Source: an uncultured Prosthecobacter sp. (GTDB lineage: Bacteria; Verrucomicrobiota; Verrucomicrobiia; Verrucomicrobiales; Verrucomicrobiaceae). Taken from it: a DNA stretch of 11,434 nucleotides. Positions 1-7,300 of this stretch are shown piece after piece (position 1 is the stretch's first letter; each line of letters starts with the position of its first letter). The translations under genes and the position numbers were made by a program. Below the pieces are notes generated by a model. It was given only the letters and a program-made list of their open reading frames with translations. It did no database searches and was not told where the DNA came from. The DNA is taken from the NCBI GenBank assembly GCA_937941745.1, contig CALDGV010000648.1, positions 1 to 11,434 on the forward strand. Reading direction: 5' to 3'.

Positions 1-72
1 TCGGACTCTCCAGAAGCAGCCGCAGTCGAGCTGATGCGATTCTTCAAGGACGGGGAAATCTTCAGCTACTGA
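1..72 (+). CDS. C-terminal fragment of an unidentified protein
   Basis: Frame 1 is open from the first base to a TGA at 70-72 and gives 23 residues, ending in MRFFKDGEIFSY. The fragment looks like a normal amphipathic C-terminus with an acidic, Ala-rich helix followed by an aromatic tail. The strong intrinsic terminator beginning 48 bases after the stop supports this being the real 3' end of a + strand gene. Too little is present to assign a family, and I do not recognise the tail. It could still be a chance open frame of 23 codons, so confidence is moderate. Confidence 0.6.
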   Translation, partial: SDSPEAAAVELMRFFKDGEIFSY

Positions 73-78
73 TTCAAG

Positions 79-114
79 TTCCGCGGAAGGAATCTTCCCG
101 TGATCAGAATTCTG
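79..114. repeat. Two short perfect palindromes upstream of the TlpA-like gene
   Basis: TTCCGCGGAA (79-88) and CAGAATTCTG (105-114) are both perfect 10-base palindromes, 16 bases apart. They lie between the stop of the upstream gene and the terminator hairpin. They could be dimeric regulator sites or mRNA structure in the 3' untranslated region. Their sequences are unrelated to each other, so they are not two copies of one operator. No regulator is assigned. Confidence 0.3.
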
Positions 115-119
115 CATTG

Positions 120-153
120 CTACCCGGCACTTCTGCCGGGTAGTTTGTTTTTT
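120..153 (+). terminator. Intrinsic terminator of the upstream gene
   Basis: A perfect 10-base-pair stem (CTACCCGGCA at 120-129, TGCCGGGTAG at 134-143) closes on a CTTC tetraloop (130-133). The T-rich tract TTTGTTTTTT follows at 144-153. This is the textbook form of a Rho-independent terminator and fits the gene ending at 72. It leaves only one base between the T-tract and the ATG at 155, so it also occupies the entire translation-initiation region of the next gene. Confidence 0.9.
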
Positions 154-154
154 G

Positions 155-1102
155 ATGAAAACTCCTTTTCTGATTCTTCTCGCAACCGTCTTCGTGACCT
201 TGTCATCTCCGCTCATGGCCGCTGGCGAAGCCGAGTGGCAGAAAGTTCAGGAGGCCATGAGCCATCTGCGTGAGCCCAAGGAGAGGCCGAAGTCGCGTGA
301 GGAGGCCATGACGATGATCAAATCCGGACTGCAGAGCTTCGATGAAGCACGTGCTGCTGCTCTGAAGGCCGCACCTGACCATCCTCTGCGCTGGGATGCC
401 GCCGTTTTTGACTTCACCGCACGCCGCATCCGTGATGCCGTCGGGGTTCCAGCCACACTGCCCCCGGTGGTGATGGCGGATGTCCTCCAGGCGGCGGATG
501 CCAAACCTGAAGTGAAAGGGCAGGCCAGTGTCATCGACCTCATGGAGACCTCTCGTGAAGCAGAAGGCCCTGGGGGCGACATGAAGGGATGGCTCGTCCG
601 GGCGGAGAAGCATCTGAAGGACTATCCTGCGGAAAAAATGAACTCGATGATCGAGCGGAAGATTCAGACCTTGAAAGCTTCCGCCGATCTCAAGAGCAAG
701 CCGCTGGAGCTCAAGTTCACCGCCGTGGATGGCCGTGAGGTGGACCTTGCCAAGATGCAGGGCAAAGTGGTGCTCATTGATTTCTGGGCCACCTGGTGCG
801 GGCCCTGTGTGGCTGAGCTGCCGAATGTGCTGAAGGCCTACAAGGAGCTGCATCCCAAGGGATTTGAGATCGTGGGCATCTCCCTCGACTCCGACAAGGA
901 GAAGCTCGAGTCCTTTGTGAAGGAGCGCGGCATGGAATGGCCGCAATTCTTCGACGGACAGGGCTGGAAGAACGAGATTGCCTCCCGCTACGGCATCAAT
1001 TCCATCCCCGCCATGTGGCTGGTGAACAAGAAGGGCATGGTCGTGGATACGGCTGCGCGAGGCGGCCTCGAGGAAAAGGTGGCCAAATTGCTCGCGGAGT
1101 AA
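155..1102 (+). CDS. Secreted TlpA-family thioredoxin-like protein (thiol-disulfide oxidoreductase)
   Basis: The 315-residue product starts with a signal peptide (Lys2, hydrophobic core about residues 5-16, likely cleavage after Ala22 in PLMA-A). It should therefore act outside the cytoplasm, in the periplasm. Residues 23-183 are a charged, probably helical region without a recognised motif. From about residue 184 to the end there is a thioredoxin/AhpC-TSA-like fold: strand VVLIDFWA, active site WCGPC (Cys215 and Cys218), GFEIVGISLD, and cis-proline Pro285 in SIPAMW. Family members reduce or isomerise disulfides, for example in cytochrome c maturation, but nothing here fixes the partner. ATG 155 is preferred over the in-frame TTG at 152 because that codon sits in the terminator T-tract and the signal peptide begins naturally at MKTPF. 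No Shine-Dalgarno sequence precedes it. The stop lies 6 bases from the convergent prfC stop. Confidence 0.93.
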   Translation: MKTPFLILLATVFVTLSSPLMAAGEAEWQKVQEAMSHLREPKERPKSREEAMTMIKSGLQSFDEARAAALKAAPDHPLRWDAAVFDFTARRIRDAVGVPATLPPVVMADVLQAADAKPEVKGQASVIDLMETSREAEGPGGDMKGWLVRAEKHLKDYPAEKMNSMIERKIQTLKASADLKSKPLELKFTAVDGREVDLAKMQGKVVLIDFWATWCGPCVAELPNVLKAYKELHPKGFEIVGISLDSDKEKLESFVKERGMEWPQFFDGQGWKNEIASRYGINSIPAMWLVNKKGMVVDTAARGGLEEKVAKLLAE

Positions 1103-1108
1103 CGCTGC

Positions 1109-2731
1109 TCAAAGAGGGTAGGGGCTGATCTCGAACTTCTCGGCGTTCTTGCTTTCGAAGTAGCCAAGGCTGACCTTGTCGCTGAACAGGGCGACCCAGT
1201 TGCCGAAAGCATCGAGCGCCAGGGTGGTGTCGTAGCTGGCGGCGAGATTGGGCTTGGGCTTCGTGGTCTGTCCACGCGCGGGCTTGGGCACATCCTCAGG
1301 GTTCTTCTCCCGCAGCCAGCGGACGAGGGTCCAAGGGGCATATTCCAGACGCACTTCGGCGCTGTACTCCGTTTCAAGGCGGTATTTCAGCACGTCGAAC
1401 TGCAGGGGACCGACGGCGCCAAGCAGTGGCACGCGCACAAAGGCATCTGGCAGCTCGAAGGGCTGGGCCACGCCTTCCTTCAGGAGCTGGTCGAGACCAT
1501 CCCGGAAGCGTTTGAACTTGGAGGTGTTCTCGTTGTGCAGGTAGGCGAAGCATTCCGGGGCAAAGCGGGGCATCTCGTCATACTTGATCGTCGGATCTTC
1601 GGAAAGCGTGTCGCCGATCTGGAAGCCGTAATTGCCGACCAGGCCCACCACATCGCCGGCCCAGGCTTCATTCACAGTCTCGCGCTCCTGGGCAAAGAGC
1701 CTTTGGGAGTTGCCGAGGCGCAGCTTGGCTCCGGTGCGGGTATTGGTGGCGGTCATGTCGCGCTGAAAGCAGCCGCTGACGATGCGGATGAAGGCCACGT
1801 GGTCTCGATGACGAGGGTTCATGTTCGCCTGAATCTTGAAGACAAAGCCGGAGAAAGCTTCGTCGGAGGGCTCAATGATGCGGTCTCCCACGAGCCGCGG
1901 CGCCGGAGGCGGCGCCATGGAGAGGAATCCGTCGAGCATGAGCTGAACCCCAAAGTTGTTCATGGCGCTGCCGTAGAAGACGGGCGTAATTTCACCCCGC
2001 CGCACTTTTTCCAGGGAGTAGTCCGCGCCGACACCGTCAAGCAGCTCCAGTTCGTCGCACACACGGGCATAAACAAGAGGCGGGAGGGCATTGCGCACGC
2101 CTTCGTCCTCGATGCCCTTCACATTCACTGGCGCACGGAACATGCCACCGACGGTGCGCTCGAAAAGATGCACCTGGTTCGTCTGGCGGTCGAAGATGCC
2201 CTTGAAGTCCACGCCATCGCCCAGGGGCCAGTTCATCGGGCAGGAGGCGATGCCGAGCACGCGCTCCAGTTCGTCGAGTAGCTCCAACGGCGGCCGTGCA
2301 GGGCGGTCGAGCTTGTTCATGAAGGTGAAGATGGGCACGCCACGGCGGCGGCAGACTTCAAAGAGCTTCAAGGTCTGGGACTCGATGCCTTTGCCGGCAT
2401 CAATCACCATCACGGCGGCGTCCACGGCGGTGAGCACCCGGTAAGTGTCCTCGGAGAAGTCCTTGTGACCCGGAGTGTCGAGCAGGTTGATGACGGCGTC
2501 CTTGTATTCAAACTGCAGCACGGTGGAGCTGACGGAAATACCACGCTGCTTTTCGAGCTCCATCCAGTCCGAGGTGGTGGCCCGCTGGTTCTTGCGCGCC
2601 GTCACACTTCCGGCCAGCTGCACAGCGCCGCCGTAGAGAAGCAGCTTCTCTGTGAGCGTGGTCTTGCCGGCGTCCGGGTGGGAGATGATGGCAAAGGTGC
2701 GGCGGCGGGCGACTTCGGTGGCGGCGGACAT
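1109..2731 (-). CDS. prfC: Peptide chain release factor 3 (RF3)
   Basis: This 540-residue translational GTPase matches the usual length of RF3 (about 530 residues). RF3 recycles RF1 and RF2 from the ribosome after peptide release, using GTP. All G motifs are visible: P-loop SHPDAGKTT (residues 17-25), switch I RGISV (63-67), DTPGHKDF (85-92) and NKLD (139-142). The early segment with DWMELEKQRGISV is characteristic of RF3 rather than EF-G or LepA. The C-terminal two-thirds carry the RF3-type beta-barrel and domain III sequences, for example GAVGPLQFDVLKYRLETEY. The ATG at 2731 gives the expected N-terminus (Met-Ser-Ala-Ala, then the basic stretch before the P-loop). It is transcribed away from queF across a 124-base gap and converges on the TlpA-like gene. 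The sequence upstream of its start is pyrimidine-rich, with no ribosome binding site visible. Confidence 0.97.
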   Translation of the reverse strand: MSAATEVARRRTFAIISHPDAGKTTLTEKLLLYGGAVQLAGSVTARKNQRATTSDWMELEKQRGISVSSTVLQFEYKDAVINLLDTPGHKDFSEDTYRVLTAVDAAVMVIDAGKGIESQTLKLFEVCRRRGVPIFTFMNKLDRPARPPLELLDELERVLGIASCPMNWPLGDGVDFKGIFDRQTNQVHLFERTVGGMFRAPVNVKGIEDEGVRNALPPLVYARVCDELELLDGVGADYSLEKVRRGEITPVFYGSAMNNFGVQLMLDGFLSMAPPPAPRLVGDRIIEPSDEAFSGFVFKIQANMNPRHRDHVAFIRIVSGCFQRDMTATNTRTGAKLRLGNSQRLFAQERETVNEAWAGDVVGLVGNYGFQIGDTLSEDPTIKYDEMPRFAPECFAYLHNENTSKFKRFRDGLDQLLKEGVAQPFELPDAFVRVPLLGAVGPLQFDVLKYRLETEYSAEVRLEYAPWTLVRWLREKNPEDVPKPARGQTTKPKPNLAASYDTTLALDAFGNWVALFSDKVSLGYFESKNAEKFEISPYPL

Positions 2732-2855
2732 GGGCTTGGCGGTGCAGGGAAGGGGGCGCGCTCCTTCGCCTGTGAGCCAGGGTTTCTCAAGGGGGGATTC
2801 ATCCCCGGCCCTCGCGGGTTGCGGCGTGGGTGATCAGAGGCATACTGGCTGCCTG
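2732..2855. promoter_or_regulatory. Divergent intergenic region between prfC and queF
   Basis: These 124 bases must hold the promoters for prfC (leftward) and queF-queC (rightward). I see no convincing -35/-10 pair in either direction. There is a palindrome GGGGATTCATCCCC at 2793-2806, with a two-base centre. I looked for a preQ1 riboswitch, a common regulator of queuosine genes, and found nothing resembling its short C-rich hairpin plus A-rich tail. AGAGG at 2836-2840 is the only purine-rich element near queF, and it is 15 bases from the ATG, too far for a standard ribosome binding site. Confidence 0.45.
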
Positions 2856-3296
2856 ATGTCTGAAACCACCACTTCTGAACTTTCCCTCCTCGGGCGTTCC
2901 GAGCACCGCCTGCCCGCCTCTCCCGATGAGGCTGCCCTGGAGACTTTTTCGAACCGCACCCCTGGGCGCAACTACACCATCCATCTCAGCCAGCCGGACT
3001 TTGCCTCCCTGTGCCCTGTCACCGGACAGCCTGACGCTGCCCATGTTGAGATCCTCTACATTCCGGATGAGCGTTGCGTGGAGACTAAGTCGCTGAAGTT
3101 TTACCTCGCCAGCTTCCGCAACCACGCCTCGTTCAATGAGGCCATCGTGAACCGCATTCTCGATGATCTGGTGAAGGCCTGCGCCCCCAAGCAGGCAGTG
3201 GTCCGCGGGCGGTTTGCACCTCGGGGCGGCATTCAACTCACCTGCGAGGCCCGCTTTCCCAATTTCGAGGGTTTGCTGGAGATGCCAAAACCCTGA
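2856..3296 (+). CDS. queF: NADPH-dependent 7-cyano-7-deazaguanine (preQ0) reductase
   Basis: QueF reduces the nitrile of preQ0 to the aminomethyl group of preQ1 in the cytoplasm. PreQ1 is then inserted into tRNA anticodons by Tgt on the way to queuosine. The 146-residue product is the short single-domain (YkvM/B. subtilis-type) form. The catalytic cysteine is Cys53 in LCPVTGQPD, with the conserved acid Asp60 in the same motif. The QueF signature ETKSLKFY is at residues 76-83, followed by SFRNHASFNE. The frame stays open far upstream into prfC, but ATG 2856 gives an N-terminus of the usual size (MSETTTSELS) and avoids a long overlap with the divergent gene. The stop is 12 bases from the queC start, so the two genes are very likely one transcript, and they perform consecutive steps. 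Confidence 0.97.
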   Translation: MSETTTSELSLLGRSEHRLPASPDEAALETFSNRTPGRNYTIHLSQPDFASLCPVTGQPDAAHVEILYIPDERCVETKSLKFYLASFRNHASFNEAIVNRILDDLVKACAPKQAVVRGRFAPRGGIQLTCEARFPNFEGLLEMPKP

Positions 3297-3308
3297 TTTG
3301 CGGCTTGG

Positions 3309-3965
3309 ATGAAAGCGCTTGTTCTTCTCAGTGGTGGCATGGACTCGACCACGGCCCTGTATTGGGCTCGTCGGGAGCATTCCGTCGTGGGTGCGGTGAG
3401 CTTTGACTACGGTTCCAAGCACAATGCGCGTGAGCTGGAGATGGCTCGTTGGCATTGCCAGCACCTCGGGCTGCCTCATGACCAGGTGTCACTTCCATTC
3501 ATTAATCAGCTCTTCACCTCCGATCTTCTTCAAAGTGGAGGGGAGATACCTGATGGGCATTACGCGGATGAGAACATGAAACGCACGGTGGTTCCTTTTC
3601 GCAATGGCATCATGCTTGCCATCGCGTGCGGGATTGCCGAATCCCGTGGCGCTGAGGCTTTGGTGATTGCGGCTCATGCAGGCGACCATGCCATCTACCC
3701 AGACTGTCGTGAACCCTTCATGAAGGCCATGGCAGAGGCCATGTGCGAGGGCACTTATGCGCGGATTGAACTCCTCCGCCCCTTCATTGCCATGAGCAAA
3801 GGTGGCATCGCCCGCCTGGGGCATGATTTGGGGTTAGATTTCAGCCGCACGTGGAGCTGCTACAAAGGCGGTGAGTTGCATTGTGGTACTTGCGGAACTT
3901 GCGTAGAGCGCAAGGAAGCTTTCGCGTTGGCTCGTTTAGCTGATCCGACCAAGTATTCAATTTAG
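3309..3965 (+). CDS. queC: 7-cyano-7-deazaguanine (preQ0) synthase
   Basis: QueC converts 7-carboxy-7-deazaguanine to preQ0 using ATP and ammonia, the step before QueF. The 218-residue length is normal for the family. The N-terminal PP-loop ATP pyrophosphatase motif SGGMDS is at residues 8-13. VPFRNG is at 95-100 and the family segment GDHAIYPDCR is around 125-134. The C-terminal zinc site is complete, with Cys184, Cys192, Cys195 and Cys198 (CGTCGTC cluster). The gene follows queF after 12 bases. The ATG at 3309 is immediately before the first beta strand (MKALVLLSGG) and is the only sensible start, although only a weak GG-containing stretch precedes it. The other preQ0 genes (folE, queD, queE) are not in this window. 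No hairpin-plus-T terminator is visible just after the stop. Confidence 0.97.
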   Translation: MKALVLLSGGMDSTTALYWARREHSVVGAVSFDYGSKHNARELEMARWHCQHLGLPHDQVSLPFINQLFTSDLLQSGGEIPDGHYADENMKRTVVPFRNGIMLAIACGIAESRGAEALVIAAHAGDHAIYPDCREPFMKAMAEAMCEGTYARIELLRPFIAMSKGGIARLGHDLGLDFSRTWSCYKGGELHCGTCGTCVERKEAFALARLADPTKYSI

Positions 3966-4020
3966 GGATAAATCGGTGACTAAATGCTCTTTTATTGGGT
4001 ATTGAGGTGAGGTTTGAATC

Positions 4021-4070
4021 TGAGTGTTTGGGGTGGAATAAGAACAATGGCGTAGATTGGAAAACACTCA
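4021..4070. repeat. Nine-base inverted repeat in the AT-rich intergenic region
   Basis: TGAGTGTTT (4021-4029) and AAACACTCA (4062-4070) are exact reverse complements separated by 32 bases. The loop is too long and there is no T-tract, so this is not a good intrinsic terminator for queC. It might be a pair of binding half-sites or an extended RNA stem. It lies 56 bases after the queC stop and about 150 bases before the giant gene. Confidence 0.4.
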
Positions 4071-4119
4071 TCTGACACCTTCATTCAAGATTATCAAAAC
4101 GGCGTCAAAGTGGTGTGCG

Positions 4120-4160
4120 TATAACATCTTTCTTGCCAGTACTGGGTAATAGTTTAGATA
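4120..4160 (+). promoter_or_regulatory. Candidate promoter elements for the giant PATR gene
   Basis: Two weak candidates are visible. TATAAC at 4120-4125 matches the -10 consensus at five of six bases but has no good -35 at the right distance. TTGCCA at 4133-4138 resembles a -35 element and is followed after 16 bases by TAGATA at 4155-4160, a poor -10. The region is clearly more AT-rich than the flanking genes, as expected for a promoter. Either would give a leader of roughly 50-90 bases. This is inference from consensus only; the sigma factor preferences of this organism are unknown. Confidence 0.28.
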
Positions 4161-4177
4161 AAAAATAACTCAACCAA

Positions 4178-4184
4178 CCCCCCC
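4178..4184 (+). repeat. C7 homopolymer in the leader of the giant gene
   Basis: Seven consecutive C residues lie within a longer pyrimidine run (4178-4190), 34 bases upstream of the ATG. Homopolymeric tracts at this position can change promoter or leader spacing by slippage in surface-protein genes of other bacteria. Seven bases is short for this, so the role is only a possibility. Confidence 0.4.
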
Positions 4185-4191
4185 TCTTTTC

Positions 4192-4213
4192 GCGGATTCC
4201 AACTCCGCTTTTT
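4192..4213 (+). promoter_or_regulatory. Small hairpin with T5 tract next to the giant gene's start
   Basis: GCGGA (4192-4196) pairs perfectly with TCCGC (4204-4208) around a seven-base loop, and TTTTT follows at 4209-4213, five bases before the ATG. The shape is that of a weak intrinsic terminator or attenuator placed where a ribosome binding site would be expected. A five-base-pair stem is marginal, so it may simply be chance or a minor translation-initiation structure. Confidence 0.3.
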
Positions 4214-4218
4214 CTGTC

Positions 4219-4332
4219 ATGAAAAGCCAGCCAAGTTTTGTTTTGCCGTTGTTTCGTCGTCGTTCTCGTCTCCCTGCGATATTATTAACAGTGGTCGTGT
4301 CAGCGTGGCAGATATGTCAGCCGCTCCAGGCG
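4219..4332 (+). other. Signal peptide of the giant PATR protein
   Basis: Residues 1-38 have a long n-region ending in four arginines (RRRSR, residues 13-17), a hydrophobic stretch LPAILLTVVVSAW (18-30) and a C-region ending LQA-A. Cleavage is predicted after Ala38 or Ala39. The Cys33 context (WQIC) does not fit a lipobox, so a lipoprotein is unlikely. The single RR pairs lack the twin-arginine consensus, so Sec export is expected. Confidence 0.85.
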
Positions 4333-7300
4333 GCAACATATTATTGGGACACGGATGGCAGTGATTCGGGCAACTTGCTGGATGGCACCAATCTGGGTGG
4401 AAGTGGAGCTTGGGATACTGCTGCAAGCAACTGGTGGCCGGTGCCTGCCGGCGCGCTGACCACGTGGGGAAACACGAGTTCCGACACGGCGATTTTTGGC
4501 GGACCGCTTCTTTCGGTTCCTGCTGCCGTGGCGGTGTCGCTGGCTTCCGGAATTACATCCAATCAAGTGCAGTTTCAGAGGAGTGGATACACGCTTTCGG
4601 GGGGAAGCCTGACACTCGCAGGAACAAACGCCGGACTTGCAGTCACTTTGGGGGATTCAGCCGTCATCAACAGCCTCATCACGGGCTCTGACGGGCTGAC
4701 AAAGACAGGCGGCGGTTCGGTTCGCCTGGCAAACGCTGGGAACACTTACACCGGAACCACCACGATTGCTAACGGGACGCTCATCATCAGTGCTCCCGGC
4801 GCTTTGGGGACAGATGCTTCGGCAATCTCCATCCTGACCAACAACAACACGCCTCTCAATGCCAACCTCCTCGGCTTCACAGGCGGATCCCTGGTTTTGG
4901 ATGGAACCTCAGGAGGTTTCACTTTTAGCCGCAATGTGAATTTTGAAGGCCGTGGCCCGATCGGTGATCGTGGAGCAGCGATTGCGAGCCTCGGTAACAA
5001 CACATTGTCAGGGACTTTGACGGCAGGAGTGAGTCCATTGGCTCCAGCGACTTTTCGCAACAGCCGCATCAACAGCATCAATGGCATGTTAAACATGTCA
5101 GGTGCCGTGGTTTCGCAGGGAACTTCAGCCACGACATTCCTGGCTCTGGGTGGAGTGAACTCTGCCGGCGTGGGGGATTTCAATCTTACGGGAACCCTCA
5201 GTGGCACAGGTTCGATCGAGAAGTCTGGTGCAGGCGTTATGCATCTGAATCCAACGAGTCTTTCAGGCTTCAGTGGAACTATCCGTGTTGCGGGTTCATC
5301 AGCGGGTGGCCAGCAGAGCAGCTTGAGGGTAACGCAGACGACTGTCGGTGGAGTGAGCATATTTGGCGGCAACACCGGCACCAATGCCGCCTCTGCGATA
5401 GACTTGAATGGCGGCGTTTTGGAGTTTCGCAGCGAGAGTGATCTTAATTACGGTGCCCTGAGCACAGGTAAGAATGTCTATCTCCGGGGCAATTCGACCG
5501 TTTTCACCGGTCCTGCGGTGGGAGGGCAGGCTATCAACGGCACGACTACGCTTGGAACGCTTCGCGTGGCAGCCAATACAACAGCCACGTTCAACAGTCG
5601 CAATGGCTTCGGCGCCACTCTCGGGACTTGGACGCAGGAGTCATCCAACAACCCCAACACCATCACCAACAACATGGGCGGCACTCTGATTTTTACCGGA
5701 GATGCCTGGAATAACAACGATGGCAGTGACCGCACGCTGACCATGGCTGGCGGTGGGAACACGGTGATTACTGGGAGCATCAACACCAGCGGAGCGGGCG
5801 TGAAGGCTCTGAGCAAATCCGATGGCGGCACGCTGACCATCAATGGCACGGCCACCACGCTTAATGGAGCGGTGAACATCACCAATGGTGAAGTCGTGAT
5901 CCGTGATTTTCGATCACTGAACAACAACACGGCTAACATCAATATCGGCGCTACCGGAACCTCGGCCGCACTGTTGATCGGATCTGGGCTCGCGGCGACA
6001 GCCGCCGGCCTCACGACCAGCAAGGTCGTCAACTTGGCGGGCACGACTGGCGGAGCCAGCATTTACGCCAACCAGTCGGGCACAAGTCCTGTGATCTTCA
6101 ATGCTGCCTTTACGGCGACGGGCGCTGGATCCAAGACCCTGACTCTTGGGGGATCAAGCGTCCTCAATAACATCATCAATGGTGCGATCGTGAACAACAG
6201 CGGGACGAATACCACCGCGTTGACGAAAGTCGGCCCAGGAACATGGGTCCTGGCGGGTGCCAATACTTACACCGGGACGACAACCATCACGAATGGGGTG
6301 CTGAAACTGCAAGCCAATGCCGCAACCTCGACGGTACTGCCATCCTCCAATGCGGTGGCCTTCGGCCAGGTAAACCAGTTTGCTGGATCCACCTTTGAGT
6401 TTGTTGGCCAGAATGGAGTCAGCAACCTGCAGACTTTGGGCACGCTCTCCTACGCTGCGGGATCCAACACCTTGAAACTAACTCCTGGTGCGGGCGGTTC
6501 GGCATCGTTGACCTTTGCCAACCTAAACACCACGGGTGCCAGCACCATCAATGTCGTCGGTGCTGACTTCACCAACAACAAGGTCACGTTGACGCAGATC
6601 AATTCCGCTGCAGGCACGGATGGCATTGTGACACGATCTGTCTTCTGGAATGGGGCAGACTACGCCTTCCGGCAGGGGGGAGTGCTGCGTGCCCCCAACT
6701 ACGGCGTGGATACTGGCACGAGCACCACTGCTACGGGTCCGATGACGGCATCGTCCAATGTGCAGGTGACGGGCAGCTTTGCCACCAACAACGTCACTGT
6801 GGCGACCATCAAGTTCAACGGAGCGCAGACGCTGACCATCAATTCTGGACAGACTCTGACGCTGAATGGTGCCGGATTGCTGGCAACAGGCGGGGCTTCG
6901 ACGGTGACCGGAGGCACCTTGGCATTAGGCACGGGCGTGCTGGTGGCACGGGTGAATCAGCCAGGAGACTTGCTGACCATCGATTCCATCATCACTGGCT
7001 CAGGCGGGTTGACAAAAAGCGGCGCGGGCACCTTGATTCTGACTGGGGCAAACACACGCACGGGCAGTCTGAATCTGGATGAAGGAACCATTCGCCTTTC
7101 CGGATCGGGTGTTCTCAGTGGTGCGAACGTGACGACAACCATCCGCCAGGGAGCGACCTTGGATTTGAATGGGGTGGGGACCGGGGCGGCAATCGGTCAG
7201 TTCAACAACAACGGTGTAGTCACCAACAGCAGCGCGACGGCAGCTACTCTGACACTCGGCAATAACAACGGTACGGGCACTTCATACGGTGTCATTCAGG

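Noticed and set aside
203..946. 247-codon open frame on the - strand inside the TlpA-like gene
   Set aside because: The + strand frame has a signal peptide, WCGPC and a cis-proline. The opposite frame has no recognisable motif and is a shadow.
1535..2281. 248-codon open frame on the + strand inside prfC
   Set aside because: It is antisense to a gene with all RF3 motifs intact. Its translation is His/Gly/Ala/Arg-rich without recognisable domains, as expected for a shadow frame in GC-rich coding DNA.
2793..2806. GGGGATTCATCCCC palindrome as a terminator or operator
   Set aside because: The centre is only two bases, so it cannot fold as a tight hairpin without losing pairs, and no T-tract follows. 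Kept only as a note in the intergenic entry.
2652..2855. Upstream extension of the queF frame to an ATG at 2652
   Set aside because: It would overlap divergent prfC by 80 bases and add 68 residues unlike any QueF N-terminus; the ATG at 2856 fits the family length.
2799..3479. 226-codon - strand open frame across queF and the queC start
   Set aside because: It overlaps two well-identified genes on the other strand and spans their intergenic gap; no family resemblance.
3841..4071. 76-codon - strand open frame at the queC end and in the intergenic region
   Set aside because: Half of it is antisense to the conserved zinc-binding end of queC, there is no recognisable domain, and the rest covers AT-rich intergenic DNA.
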